Shown: piece after piece, positions 35,012-44,327 of the stretch
Layout: the number at the start of each line of letters is the position of its first letter
Position numbering within the stretch: the first letter of the stretch is position 1
NCBI GenBank assembly: GCA_020444045.1
Contig: JAHLLS010000009.1
Span: 1-64,000, forward strand
Source of the DNA: Deltaproteobacteria bacterium
Lineage (GTDB): Bacteria; Desulfobacterota; Desulfobacteria; Desulfobacterales; UBA5852
Length of the DNA: 64,000 nt
Reading direction: 5' to 3'
Made by a program: the position numbers and the translations under genes
Notes under the pieces: model-generated
What the model was told of the DNA's origin: nothing
Databases searched by the model: none
What the model saw: the letters and a program-made list of their open reading frames with translations, nothing else

Positions 35012-36805
35012 TTGACAGGGGACATACTCGGCACAATGAGACGCAGCCACCACTGCCAGGAACTCACCGCAACGGCCATCGGTCAGGAAGTCGTCCTGAT
35101 GGGATGGGTTCAGCGGCGCCGCGACCATGGTGGTGTTATTTTCGTTGACCTGCGTGACCGCGAGGGCCTGACTCAGGTCGTATTCAACCCGGCCATCAGC
35201 CCGGAAGTGCATGACAAGGCTCAGGCCCTGCGCAATGAGTTTGTGATTGCGGTGCGGGGCAAAGTCGATCATCGACCGGAAGGCATGACCAACCCCCAGC
35301 TCTTCACGGGTGAGATTGAAATTCTTGTCACAGAGCTCAGAATTTTGAACGCCGCCCAAACCCCGCCGTTCATGATCGAAGATCAGGTGGATGCCTCCGA
35401 AACCATCCGGTTGAAACACCGGCATCTGGACCTGCGCCGCGCGGCCCTGCAGAAAAATTTGATGCTGCGCCACAAAGCGACGGCCAGCATCCGATCCTTT
35501 TTGAATGCCAATGGCTTTCTGGATATTGAAACGCCGATGCTCACCCGCAGCACACCCGAAGGCGCGCGCGATTACCTGGTTCCCAGCCGGGTCAACCCCG
35601 GCACCTTTTTTGCGCTACCCCAGTCGCCCCAGATCTTCAAGCAACTCCTCATGATCGCCGGGTTCGACCGCTACTACCAGATCGTCAAGTGCTTCCGTGA
35701 TGAAGATCTTCGCGCGGACCGCCAGCCGGAATTCACCCAGGTGGATATGGAGATGTCTTTCGTCGGCGAAGAAGATGTCATGGCGGTGAGCGAGGGCCTT
35801 ATTACTGCGCTGTTCAAAGATACACTTGACGAAGAACTTCAGCCGCCCTTCGAGCGCCTCGACTATGCCGAAGCGATTCAACGTTTTGGATTGGACAAGC
35901 CGGATATGCGCTTTGGGCTTGAGCTCAAGGAGCTGTCGGACATCGTCGCCCAATCCGATTTCAAGGTCTTTGCCAATGTCGTCAAAAACGGGGGCATCGT
36001 CAAAGCGCTCAATGCCAAGGGATGCAGCACTTTTTCCCGCAAGGAAATCGACGACCTGACGGAATATGTCGCCGTTTACCGCGCCAAGGGCATGGCCTGG
36101 ATCAAGGTCAAGGAAGATGCCTGGCAGTCGCCGATTGCCAAGTTCTTTTCCGACGCAGAAAAGGCCGCTTTAACCGAACGATTGGATATGGCCCCCGGTG
36201 ACATCGTCTTTTTTGTGGCCGACCAGCCCAAAGTCGTCAACGAATCCCTCGGGCACCTGCGCAACCATCTCGGCCAGAAACTGGGCCTCATCGATCCAGA
36301 TGAGTTCCGCTTCGTCTGGGTCACACATTTCCCCATGATGGAATACGATGAAAACGAAAAACGTTACGAGGCATTGCACCATCCGTTTACGGCCCCTCTG
36401 GAAGACGATCTTGCCAACCTGACAGTCCAACCGGACAAGGTCCGCTCCCGGGCCTACGACCTGGTGTTGAATGGTACGGAAATCGGAGGGGGCAGTATCC
36501 GTATTCATCAGCCGGAAGTGCAGCGCGCTGTTTTCAAGGCGCTAGGCCTTTCAGAGGACGACTACACCGAAAAATTCGGGTTTCTCCTATCCGCGCTGGA
36601 ATCCGGGGCACCGCCCCACGGCGGGATCGCTTTCGGGCTGGACCGCATTCTCTGCATGCTGTGCGGCAGCGAGTCCATTCGCGACGTCATCGCCTTCCCC
36701 AAGACCCAGCGGGCAGCCTGCCTGCTGACCAATGCCCCGTCGGAAGCCGGTGCCGCGCAACTCGATGAGCTTCATCTGCGCATTCGTAACCTGAATGTCT
36801 CATAA
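35012..36805 (+). CDS. aspS: Aspartyl-tRNA synthetase, bacterial type
   Basis: 597 residues, the bacterial-type length with the extra GAD insertion domain. [20 protein letters not shown] is the OB-fold anticodon-binding domain. [20 protein letters not shown] is motif 1, and [20 protein letters not shown] is motif 2. [17 protein letters not shown] is motif 3. The start is a TTG at 35012, with AAGGAG at 34998-35003 and an 8-base spacer; the next ATG (35036) lacks any such site. Whether it also charges tRNA-Asn cannot be told from sequence reading alone. It probably shares a transcript with hisS. Confidence 0.96.
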   Translation: MTGDILGTMRRSHHCQELTATAIGQEVVLMGWVQRRRDHGGVIFVDLRDREGLTQVVFNPAISPEVHDKAQALRNEFVIAVRGKVDHRPEGMTNPQLFTGEIEILVTELRILNAAQTPPFMIEDQVDASETIRLKHRHLDLRRAALQKNLMLRHKATASIRSFLNANGFLDIETPMLTRSTPEGARDYLVPSRVNPGTFFALPQSPQIFKQLLMIAGFDRYYQIVKCFRDEDLRADRQPEFTQVDMEMSFVGEEDVMAVSEGLITALFKDTLDEELQPPFERLDYAEAIQRFGLDKPDMRFGLELKELSDIVAQSDFKVFANVVKNGGIVKALNAKGCSTFSRKEIDDLTEYVAVYRAKGMAWIKVKEDAWQSPIAKFFSDAEKAALTERLDMAPGDIVFFVADQPKVVNESLGHLRNHLGQKLGLIDPDEFRFVWVTHFPMMEYDENEKRYEALHHPFTAPLEDDLANLTVQPDKVRSRAYDLVLNGTEIGGGSIRIHQPEVQRAVFKALGLSEDDYTEKFGFLLSALESGAPPHGGIAFGLDRILCMLCGSESIRDVIAFPKTQRAACLLTNAPSEAGAAQLDELHLRIRNLNVS

Positions 36806-36959
36806 TCAAGGCAAAAGAGTCCTCAAAAAAAACGCCTGCTGCGAATCCTTTTTGTTGCGGCACAGATGCTTATAACTTGCTGATAAAAATGATTTTACCC
36901 CATTGACGGCCGAGGAACCCGCGGCCTTTTGGATTTATCGTGACTTCACTAATTTTTGC

Positions 36960-36988
36960 TTGACAAGATCGGGCACTTTGGGTAATTC
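36960..36988 (+). promoter_or_regulatory. Candidate promoter of tRNA-Asn
   Basis: A perfect TTGACA (36960-36965) lies 41 bases before the tRNA. The best -10 partner is GGTAAT at 36981-36986 (15-base spacer), which is imperfect. The region 36806-36959 after aspS shows no other feature. Confidence 0.35.
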
Positions 36989-37006
36989 AGTGTTCTTTCG
37001 ATTTAT

Positions 37007-37082
37007 TCCCCAGTAGCTCAGTCGGCAGAGCAGGTGGCTGTTAACCACCGAGTCCGCGGTTCGAGTCCGTGCTGGGGAGCCA
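37007..37082 (+). tRNA. tRNA-Asn (anticodon GTT)
   Basis: 76 bases including an encoded CCA end. The acceptor arms TCCCCAG (37007-37013) and CTGGGGA (37072-37078) pair fully, the discriminator base is G, and the anticodon loop CTGTTAA places GTT at 37040-37042 between the paired stems GGTGG and CCACC. The T arm contains GGTTCGAGTCC. A strong terminator follows 9 bases later. tRNA-Asn genes are common integration sites. Confidence 0.97.
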
Positions 37083-37091
37083 AATAAAACA

Positions 37092-37128
37092 GGGGGTTAG
37101 AGATTACGGTCTTTAACCCCCTTTTTTT
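37092..37128 (+). terminator. Rho-independent terminator after tRNA-Asn
   Basis: GGGGGTTA pairs with TAACCCCC across a 20-base loop region and is followed directly by seven Ts. This is the clearest intrinsic terminator in the window. Confidence 0.9.
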
Positions 37129-37148
37129 ATACCCACTACTATACCCAC
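37128..37148. repeat. Two 9-bp direct repeats TATACCCAC after the tRNA terminator
   Basis: TATACCCAC occurs at 37128-37136 and again at 37140-37148. Closely spaced short direct repeats beside a tRNA are reminiscent of the arm-binding sites of tyrosine integrases, so this could be the scar of a lost element. No integrase is present. Confidence 0.3.
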
Positions 37149-37404
37149 CAAAGAATTTATATTTCCAAGTAACTCCAGGTGAAAGAAAGTGCAGCATCCT
37201 GCGTACCGGACCGCCAGTCCCTGCCCTACCCCTTTATAACGTCAACGTAATCCGGGTCCGATAATGATCAGGTCTTCTATCCCGCCCTGCGAACTACAGT
37301 TAGATAGGGTACCACCCCCTCTTTTTATGACAGAACAACTTTTTGTATATATACCATAAAATCCCACCGGCTTAGATCAGACTTTCCCCAAATCCTCTAC
37401 CTAA

Positions 37405-37425
37405 CAACTGATAGGTTATCAGTTG
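37405..37425. promoter_or_regulatory. 21-bp perfect palindrome, operator-like
   Basis: CAACTGATA and TATCAGTTG flank a GGT centre. It lies in an AT-rich 480-base stretch (37129-37608) between the tRNA terminator and the end of the Lnb-like gene. That stretch holds no supported gene on either strand. A further imperfect palindrome around TTATCAAATGATATC follows at about 37455. Confidence 0.4.
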
Positions 37426-37608
37426 CTCAAGTGTCCCGATCCTTATATCTTATCAAATGATATCAATGGCTTATTCTTTGTTGAATAAGTCCCTTGTTAG
37501 TTTTGGGTCCAGTTTGGGGACGCCTGATAGACCAACGGGTCAAAGAAATCCTCTGTTTAAATGACCAGTAAACTGGACAAAGGGGCAAAAGGCAACCATA
37601 TCCTTTTG

Positions 37609-39600
37609 TTAGAAATAAATGACATATCCGGCGGATACGGAATTATAGGGGCTACCGAACTCTTGCTGTCGCGACAGACGAACCCGCAGACCGGTTCGCG
37701 GCGTCAGGTCGATTGCCTGTTCGAGGGAAATGTCATAGGAACCGCATGTGCTGCCAAGGGTAAAAGCAAGTGCGCGCCCACGTAACGCCATACGCCACTT
37801 TTCGGTCAACTCAATAATAACTCCGCCACTTGGGCCTGCGCCTAATGCCAGATAGTCGTCAAAACGGTCACTGACAACCGCCATCGCTTCGGCAAACAAA
37901 AATGCCCTGGCGTCTTGCGCAAATTCATAACTCAACCCGGCGCCGATATTGACCTGACCGGTGATCGGCCGGTCATCGTCATCGAATTGCATCCGCTTCA
38001 GGCCTGCAGTAGCTTTCCAAGACCACGGCTTTATAAATCGGTCCCGGGTCGGTATTGACATGATGTCAACGAAGTCCAGATATTCCAGGACCAGTTTGTC
38101 GTCGCGCATATAGTATCGCCCTGCGGCATCAAGGAATTCAAGCTTGGCGCCGTCGATATAGCCGCCGGACGGATCAACCAGATCGTGCAGCGCAGGCCTG
38201 AGACCCAGCTGTAAAAATGGCTGGTCATTTTCATAGCCGTAGCTGATTTCAGCACGTCCACTCCGATGCCCTTGATCTGGTCTTTCGGGCGGCTGTTCTA
38301 TCCATGGTCTTTGCGGTGGTATATCCAGTTTACTCCTAGACGTTAAAATCTGCATCAACCAGGGATCGTTTTCTGCTGTATCTTCCTTTTGCACGGCATA
38401 CCGATAGCCAACATATTCCATCGCTAATTCAAGTATCTTGGCCTGGTCCAGGGGGGACAGCCCTCTGTGGGAAACAGAATCGATCGGGCACCGGTCCTCT
38501 CCAATGCATTTAGCGATGTTTTGCAATTCGGGGGCGAGTTGGTTCGCCCTTTCCTGAAGCACCGTTCTTCGGGAAGGGCGAAAGGTTGTGGACGATATCA
38601 GATCTTTTTCATTGGCGACGGCCCGAACGGTATCGGCCGGAACAGCCCACAGGCCAAATCGATCCAGAAGGTGCATGGACGGACGAGCGGCTTCCAACAG
38701 CGAAAGCAGCTGATAAGAACAATTTTCGTCCAGGAAATAGTAGTCCAGGCCGGCAGACCTGAGCTCCCAGGTATGCATCAGCATGCGAAGCACTTCTTCG
38801 TGGGACAGGGTGAGGTGGTATTCCCAGATGTCTCTATTTTCGATATCCCCGTACCGTTTCACCTGAGCATAATACGGCGCGACGGAAAAGCTGCCTTCAT
38901 AGCCCCCGAACAATCCTTTCAAAGCATATGACAATCCGGGCTCTTCCTGGGTATCGGCCGCATAATTGACGGTGAAGTCGAGCAGGCGGGTTTCCTTGCT
39001 CCATTGTTTCGAGTCGATGCGAAGCAGTGTATGCCCGAACATGGAAGCGGGATTATTAAGATAGGCAGCGGGGAAAACGAGGGTCACCGCATCCGGGTCC
39101 ATCTCGGCCACCCAGTCGTCAAATTGGGGGCAGGCATATTCCGGAAGGCTTTCGGCATCAAAGCCAAGTTCCTGCTTCAACCATTGGTAGCGCGCAATAA
39201 ATTTACACTGGGGGTGTTCGGCTCCCTCCTCCTGATCAGGAGGTGCAAAGAAGCTTGCCAGCGTGGCGTCGAGTTCGGCTTGGGGATCGTATTTGCCGGA
39301 AGGGCTCAGGAAGAATGCGGCATCATCGACCTGGCTTTCTGCGCCTCCGCTCCAAAGGCGAGGCTGGTAGTGAAGCAATACCTGCCAATGACGATGCTCC
39401 CACAGCCTTTTGGCTTGGGCTGCTTTTTGAAGCTGAATCAGGTAGGCTTCGTCGCTGGCTGCCGCGGCGACAGAAAACGGCGAGTGGGAACAAGGCCACA
39501 TCATGTTTATAAATACACCCATGATGCACGCAATCGCCTTGCGGGAGATTGAGTATCTTACAGGCCTTGTTCGCAAACGACGCCTTCGTTTTTGCCGCAA
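37609..39600 (-). CDS. Lnb-like (DUF4105) periplasmic domain fused to a C-terminal barrel-like domain
   Basis: 663 residues from a TTG 3 bases after the upstream stop (ATG 39522 is the alternative). An Arg-rich N-terminus precedes a hydrophobic export segment. NNPASMFGHTLLRIDSKQWS and LDYYFLDENCSYQLLSLLEA are the core motifs of DUF4105, the N-terminal periplasmic domain of Lnb, a lipoprotein acyl-shuttling enzyme of Gram-positives; His and Cys in these motifs are the presumed active residues. From about residue 420 the protein turns into repeating beta strands and ends AGYVIYF, as an outer-membrane barrel would. In Gram-negatives the role of this architecture is not established. It is co-transcribed with the DUF3015-like lipoprotein. 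Confidence 0.8.
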   Translation of the reverse strand: MRQKRRRRLRTRPVRYSISRKAIACIMGVFINMMWPCSHSPFSVAAAASDEAYLIQLQKAAQAKRLWEHRHWQVLLHYQPRLWSGGAESQVDDAAFFLSPSGKYDPQAELDATLASFFAPPDQEEGAEHPQCKFIARYQWLKQELGFDAESLPEYACPQFDDWVAEMDPDAVTLVFPAAYLNNPASMFGHTLLRIDSKQWSKETRLLDFTVNYAADTQEEPGLSYALKGLFGGYEGSFSVAPYYAQVKRYGDIENRDIWEYHLTLSHEEVLRMLMHTWELRSAGLDYYFLDENCSYQLLSLLEAARPSMHLLDRFGLWAVPADTVRAVANEKDLISSTTFRPSRRTVLQERANQLAPELQNIAKCIGEDRCPIDSVSHRGLSPLDQAKILELAMEYVGYRYAVQKEDTAENDPWLMQILTSRSKLDIPPQRPWIEQPPERPDQGHRSGRAEISYGYENDQPFLQLGLRPALHDLVDPSGGYIDGAKLEFLDAAGRYYMRDDKLVLEYLDFVDIMSIPTRDRFIKPWSWKATAGLKRMQFDDDDRPITGQVNIGAGLSYEFAQDARAFLFAEAMAVVSDRFDDYLALGAGPSGGVIIELTEKWRMALRGRALAFTLGSTCGSYDISLEQAIDLTPRTGLRVRLSRQQEFGSPYNSVSAGYVIYF

Positions 39601-39603
39601 AGG

Positions 39604-40041
39604 CTATTTGAGCAAATAGGGATTGGCGTTTAGTTCAGTGTCGAGCCGCGCCAACAGTTCCTCGGCGGTTGTATTTTCGGGACCAAACAGCGTGCTGAAA
39701 TTCGTTTTTGTCAGGGTGAAAAATTCCTGCTGGTTGCGGGCCGGGATATCCAGCAAGGTGGCCAGCGAAGTGAGATGCTCGCCTCCTCCCAGAGCTATAT
39801 CGGTTTTGATTCGCTCGAGGTTCACCTTCGAAAAGGCCAATGCTTGTTCTTTTTTTGCCAAATCCGATGAACCACCACCCGGGCTGGTACTGGAGGTAAA
39901 TTTGCTGGATGCATCGGTCGTGTTATGAAAGGTCTTGGTTGATGATTCGGTGGGAGCCGTTGTCGTCGCACAGGCGTATACCATGCTTATAATGCCTAGT
40001 ACTGCAACCACGCGCCAAAACGCATTGATCTTCGTGCCCAT
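39604..40041 (-). CDS. DUF3015-like lipoprotein
   Basis: 145 residues; AGGAGGG precedes the ATG at 40041. The signal peptide ends in a lipobox-like MVYACATT. A Ser/Thr-rich linker follows, then RIKTDIALGGGEHLTSLATL and KTNFSTLFGPENTTAEELLA. These match what I recall of the C-terminal half of DUF3015, where a short acidic GxGEHL motif is the hallmark. Function unknown. It is the first gene of a pair with the Lnb-like barrel protein (3 bases apart), and two such envelope proteins together suggest one outer-membrane process. Confidence 0.75.
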   Translation of the reverse strand: MGTKINAFWRVVAVLGIISMVYACATTTAPTESSTKTFHNTTDASSKFTSSTSPGGGSSDLAKKEQALAFSKVNLERIKTDIALGGGEHLTSLATLLDIPARNQQEFFTLTKTNFSTLFGPENTTAEELLARLDTELNANPYLLK

Positions 40042-40059
40042 AATGCCCTCCTCTTGGAT

Positions 40060-40195
40060 AAAATTGTCCTCGGCTTAATAGGATATAATAATCATTTTTG
40101 CGATATGTAAACCAAGAAAAATAGACTTCATGAGGAAATTGGCCTTCTGAAACCTCGTCAAGGTTTCTAAGAAAGGTCATTAGGTCTTTCCCCAT
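40060..40195 (-). CDS. Possible small leader ORF ahead of the DUF3015-like gene
   Basis: AAGGAGG stands 5 bases before an ATG at 40195. The frame begins MGKDLMTFLRNLDEVSEGQF and continues for 90 codons, running into the next gene out of frame (stop at 39923); only the part before the downstream gene is given here. The excellent ribosome-binding site argues for translation. The odd composition after about 45 codons suggests that the original gene is frameshifted or that only the early part matters. Not recognised. Confidence 0.3.
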
Positions 40196-41470
40196 TGTAT
40201 CCTCCTTCGGTGTTGATTTGTTTGTTCAAATTATAATTCTTTCCTCCATGTCGTATAAAAATGATCATCACGATTTCCGTCGTCTCTCGCGTCGCCACCC
40301 CCATGGAGGTTTCGCATGATGATAGGACCACCATCCCACTTTATATACCGTGACCTGCTCTCCACCCTCAGCATAATCTTGCTTATGTTGACCACTACAT
40401 TTTGCCATTTAGCATCGGGTGGCGATCCCCCACGACAAATTTAAGCTCCCTCAGAGTAATTGCTGGTCGGCTGGTGTGCGAAACTCTCTTCACTTGACGA
40501 TGCCCCCCTTCTTTTGGAACCGGGTGGTGCAAGCTTTTACTTGCAGGGCCGGTCATAAGTGAATATCGTCCCTTCCCGACCATCTCCCCCTCTAGGCATA
40601 CCTCTCATTTGGGTCTCCCCAGGGATTCCCACCCCCCAATAAAACTGACCTGCGTTCCGTTTCTCAAACACTCCCTGATGTGCATTGAATCCTTCATAAT
40701 TTGAAGAAATTTTTGTATCCAATAGAATTTATTGAAGATTCAAACAAATAACCCCTTTAAAAATAGGGGCATGGGGTTACGTGCACATGTCCCAGGGCTC
40801 TACCCCCCTTGACCGCGTCTGCCATGTGGCCAGGCTATTCGGAACTCCCCCCTCCCCCTTCCTTGAAGTGTTGATTAACGGGTGCAACTCCCTCCCTTGC
40901 CAAAGGGGGGGGGAATGAGGAAAAGAGGCCAACTCCCCCTGCGAACCCCGTGGCAATATATAATCATCACATATTGTAGCCATTCCTTTCATTCGGACTT
41001 TATTAATTATAAATATATCTAACTATTATTATTTTTGCTTAATTTTATATAATTTTTTTAAATTCATTTACCTGCACATGCTGAGGTTACAGTCCGAATC
41101 CGATCGGTACTCTTGGCAGGGTCCACATATAGGAGATGCCTCCCAAAGGGTTGACGTATTGGCGAGTCGTTGCAGGGTCCTTTATATTAAGGTGCAATAC
41201 AATATCCCGCACGCTTGGCCGGATTCCCAATATCGCTGGAAAGTTGTTTTAAGATTTTTAGGTACCTTCTAAATTTACCTGTAGTCTTTTAGTTGACCAT
41301 TGGTCATCTTAAGATCTTATAGTCGCTAAATATGATCTTGGCGATATTCATTCTTGAGAAGCATGCGGCGGACATGATATATAATCCATCCGAATCATAA
41401 TGAAATTTACCGGGTCAAGGGAAAACTCCCGATCTGAAACACCGACACTGGGCACGAAAGGCAAACGACG
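40196..41470. other. 1.3 kb gene-poor region before dapL
   Basis: The edges are very AT-rich, and a core at about 40780-40940 is GC-rich with runs such as CCCCCCTCCCCC and a 9-G run. Minus-strand frames of 60-71 codons exist (40395-40583, 40537-40722, 40777-40992) but overlap each other, lack family resemblance and read through the homopolymer runs, so I do not call them. A gene decayed beyond recognition, a structured RNA, or repeat debris would all fit. A weak promoter (TTGAGA, 20 bases, TATAAT at 41380-41385) before dapL is at the right edge. Confidence 0.4.
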
Positions 41471-42694
41471 ATGATCCGAATCAACGAAAATTACCGCAAA
41501 CTGCAATCCTCCTATTTGTTCAGTGAGATTGCGAAACGCGTTTCCGCTTTTCAGGAAGCCAATCCCGATCGCGAGGTGATCAAACTGGGCATCGGTGATG
41601 TGACCCGGCCCCTTCCGGAGGCCTGCATTCGCGCTTTTCATGAAGGCGTCGACGACCTGGCCAAAGGCCCATCATTTAAAGGATATGGCCCGGAACAGGG
41701 GTACCCCTTTCTGCGGGAAAAAATCGCCACCCACGATTTCCAGTCCCGCAACGCCGACATCAATCCAAGTGAAATTTTTGTCAGCGACGGTTCCAAGTGC
41801 GACACCGCCAATATCCAGGAGCTATTTGCCACCGACATCAAAATCGCGATACCCGATCCGGTCTATCCGGTTTACCTCGACACCAATGTTATGGCGGGAC
41901 GCACCGGAATTTATAAAGACGGCCGATATGGCGGCGTTGTCTATCTGCCGAGCACAGCGGAGAACGACTTTCTGCCCGACTTCCCGGAAGAACCGGTTGA
42001 CTTGATTTACCTTTGCTTCCCCAACAATCCGACCGGAGCGACCATCAGCCGGGAAGCGCTGGGCCGATGGGTCGATTTCGCCCGTGACAACCAGGCCCTC
42101 ATTCTTTTTGATGCGGCTTACGAATCCTTCATCCGCGATGATTCCCTGCCGCATTCGATATACGAAATCGAGGGCGCCAAAGAGGTGGCTGTCGAATTTC
42201 GCAGCTTTTCCAAAACCGCCGGCTTCACCGGAACCCGCTGCGCCTACACAGTCGTTCCCAAAACCTGCCGGGCCTATGACAGCGAAGGCACGCCCCACAA
42301 CCTGAACACCCTCTGGAACCGGCGCCACACGACGAAATTCAACGGGGTTTCCTATCCCGTCCAGAAGGCCGCCGCAGCGGTCTACACCCCTGAGGGCCAG
42401 GCGCAAACCACGGCGTTGATCGACTATTATCTTAAAAACGCCGCCTTGATCCGCGACCGGATGGCGACCTTGGGGTTTGATTTCATCGGGGGCGAAAATT
42501 CGCCCTATATTTGGATTAACACAGGGAAAGACGCCTGGGCTTTTTTTGACACGCTGTTGCACAAAGCCGGTGTGGTCTGCACCCCGGGTCCTGGATTCGG
42601 CCGGTGCGGCGAGGGCTATGTTCGCATCAGCGCGTTCAATGACTTCGAAAAGGTTGAACTGGCCATGGATCGTATCCGTGAAGCGCTGCTGTAA
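41471..42694 (+). CDS. dapL: LL-diaminopimelate aminotransferase
   Basis: 407 residues. It converts tetrahydrodipicolinate directly to LL-diaminopimelate with glutamate as amino donor, bypassing the acylated intermediates of lysine and peptidoglycan synthesis. [20 protein letters not shown] and [20 protein letters not shown] are the DapL-specific N-terminus, and [15 protein letters not shown] and [18 protein letters not shown] are the cofactor regions. [18 protein letters not shown] holds the Schiff-base Lys. It appears to be transcribed alone. The pathway is usual in Desulfobacterota, cyanobacteria and plants. Confidence 0.96.
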   Translation: MIRINENYRKLQSSYLFSEIAKRVSAFQEANPDREVIKLGIGDVTRPLPEACIRAFHEGVDDLAKGPSFKGYGPEQGYPFLREKIATHDFQSRNADINPSEIFVSDGSKCDTANIQELFATDIKIAIPDPVYPVYLDTNVMAGRTGIYKDGRYGGVVYLPSTAENDFLPDFPEEPVDLIYLCFPNNPTGATISREALGRWVDFARDNQALILFDAAYESFIRDDSLPHSIYEIEGAKEVAVEFRSFSKTAGFTGTRCAYTVVPKTCRAYDSEGTPHNLNTLWNRRHTTKFNGVSYPVQKAAAAVYTPEGQAQTTALIDYYLKNAALIRDRMATLGFDFIGGENSPYIWINTGKDAWAFFDTLLHKAGVVCTPGPGFGRCGEGYVRISAFNDFEKVELAMDRIREALL

Positions 42695-42869
42695 CCGGTC
42701 CGGGTTTTAGTTGCCTGACGGCCGCCATCACGGATCGACAATCCTACCCTGTTTCGTGGGGGGGCTGTGATATACAGGGGCCGGCCGGTGACATCGGCAT
42801 TGCCTCTTTGGCGCCCTGTATTAATATGGAGGCGCAAAAGAGGATATTTAGCACAAATGGCGATATAGA

Positions 42870-43829
42870 ATGGAAGCCACCATGCCGCGACGTCAGAACA
42901 ACCGATACCAGCCGAAACAAGCCTGTTTGATCGCTCAAAACGCGTTGGGCGACAGGCAACCGCATGGCGTGCGCAACAAAGTCGCTACGCGCTGGATGTG
43001 GTACCTGCCCTTATTATGGATCGCCCTTGGTGTAGGTTATCTCGCAGGGCCTGCACTGGCATCGGAGGAGGTCGTCCAAATCCGTATCGTGCACCGTGAC
43101 GCCAACGATATGCTGACCATGGTGCAACCGCTCATCAGTCAATATGGCTTTATCTCGGCCGATACCGCCAGCAATTCTTTGATCGTGATCGACCAAGCGG
43201 CCAATGTCCGTCGGATCCAACAGCTTGTCTCCCAAATAGACCAGCCTGTTCCGCAGCTCAAAATTCGCGTCCAATATGGCCGCCAGGAAACAAACTCGGA
43301 TCAGTCGGTGGCAACCAGGGGTAAAATTGAAGTAGGGGATGCCACCGTTGCCGTTGGCAACAAAAGGAAAGAAGGCATCGATGTCGAGCTGTCGGCGGAT
43401 GAAAGCCAGCGCCACGACAAGGGCGAATACACGGTTATCGTGCGATCCGGCAGCACGGCTTACATCAGTTCCGGCTATGACGTGCCTTACCCGGAACGCT
43501 GGGTCCGCCTGTCGCACAAACATGGTCATATCAAGCGTCCGGTAACCTTTAGAAAAGTAGATACCGGCTACGACGTGCGGCCGGTCCTCATGGGCAATAA
43601 CGTTCAAATTGAAATCACACCGCACATCAGCTATATCGATCCCCGTGGATTGCGGCAGCCGATCCGTTTCGCGGAGGCTGCCACGCGCCTGAACGTTCCT
43701 TTGGATCAATGGGTCGACATCGCCGGGACAAGTGCCAGCTACCAGGAAATTAATCGCCAGATTCTGGGGGGAGGACGGGCCTCCAGTGACGGCCAACTGA
43801 GTATGCGCCTGATGGTCACCCGCAACTGA
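42870..43829 (+). CDS. Exported protein with a secretin N-domain-like module
   Basis: 319 residues. A basic N-terminus of about 42 residues precedes a signal peptide (LPLLWIALGVGYLAGPALAS); ATG 42996 would give a conventional one, but neither start has a clear ribosome-binding site. Residues about 68-125, IRIVHRDANDMLTMVQPLIS then ASNSLIVIDQAANVRRIQQL, match the N1-type ring-building domain of type II/III/IV pilus secretins. The remaining part resembles a secretin-associated beta domain (VQIEITPHISYIDPRG), but the full pore-forming domain is missing. It may be an accessory to a secretin encoded elsewhere. No secretion genes are adjacent. Confidence 0.7.
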   Translation: MEATMPRRQNNRYQPKQACLIAQNALGDRQPHGVRNKVATRWMWYLPLLWIALGVGYLAGPALASEEVVQIRIVHRDANDMLTMVQPLISQYGFISADTASNSLIVIDQAANVRRIQQLVSQIDQPVPQLKIRVQYGRQETNSDQSVATRGKIEVGDATVAVGNKRKEGIDVELSADESQRHDKGEYTVIVRSGSTAYISSGYDVPYPERWVRLSHKHGHIKRPVTFRKVDTGYDVRPVLMGNNVQIEITPHISYIDPRGLRQPIRFAEAATRLNVPLDQWVDIAGTSASYQEINRQILGGGRASSDGQLSMRLMVTRN

Positions 43830-43986
43830 AGGCCGCGGCCGTCTATCCTACTTTAGAAAATATTTTTCCGGCAACCATCGACACAAGCGCCACGCTAATT
43901 GGATGCAGACCGATAGCAGCCGCTTTTTACCATCCGGCCGGACAGGCACAACCTGTTTATAACCATGAAGGGGATACCATCGAACC

Positions 43987-44310
43987 ATGCCGCAACAGCT
44001 GACCAGTCACCAGAACAAATACCTCCGAAGTTTGGCCCATGGACTCAAACCACTGGTTCTTGTGGGGAAAAACGGCCTGACAGCCGAAGTTATTGCATCG
44101 GTCGATGCCGCCTTGGAAACACACGAATTGATCAAGGTGAAATTTATCGAACACAAAGAAAAAGAGCAGAAAAATGAACTGGTCGACGCCATCTGCCGCC
44201 AGACCCGATGCTTCCTGGCCGGAATGATCGGGCACACGGCGATTCTTTACCGACAGGCGACCAAAGCGTCGCGCCGTAAAATCATTCTTCCGGGCACGCT
44301 TCCCTCCTGA
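43987..44310 (+). CDS. yhbY: YhbY/CRM-domain RNA-binding protein
   Basis: 107 residues. SHQNKYLRSLAHGLKPLVLV then GKNGLTAEVIASVDAALETH and ELIKVKFI form the CRS1-YhbY domain with the GxxG-like loop at GKNG. In E. coli the protein binds pre-50S particles and helps ribosome assembly. The C-terminus is basic (KASRRKIIL). The gene converges on the transglycosylase gene with 17 bases between stops. Confidence 0.92.
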   Translation: MPQQLTSHQNKYLRSLAHGLKPLVLVGKNGLTAEVIASVDAALETHELIKVKFIEHKEKEQKNELVDAICRQTRCFLAGMIGHTAILYRQATKASRRKIILPGTLPS

Positions 44311-44327
44311 CCCCGCCTAAAGGGCCA

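Noticed and set aside
40395-40992. Three minus-strand frames of 60-71 codons in the gene-poor region
   Set aside because: They overlap one another, cross homopolymer runs and have no recognisable content.
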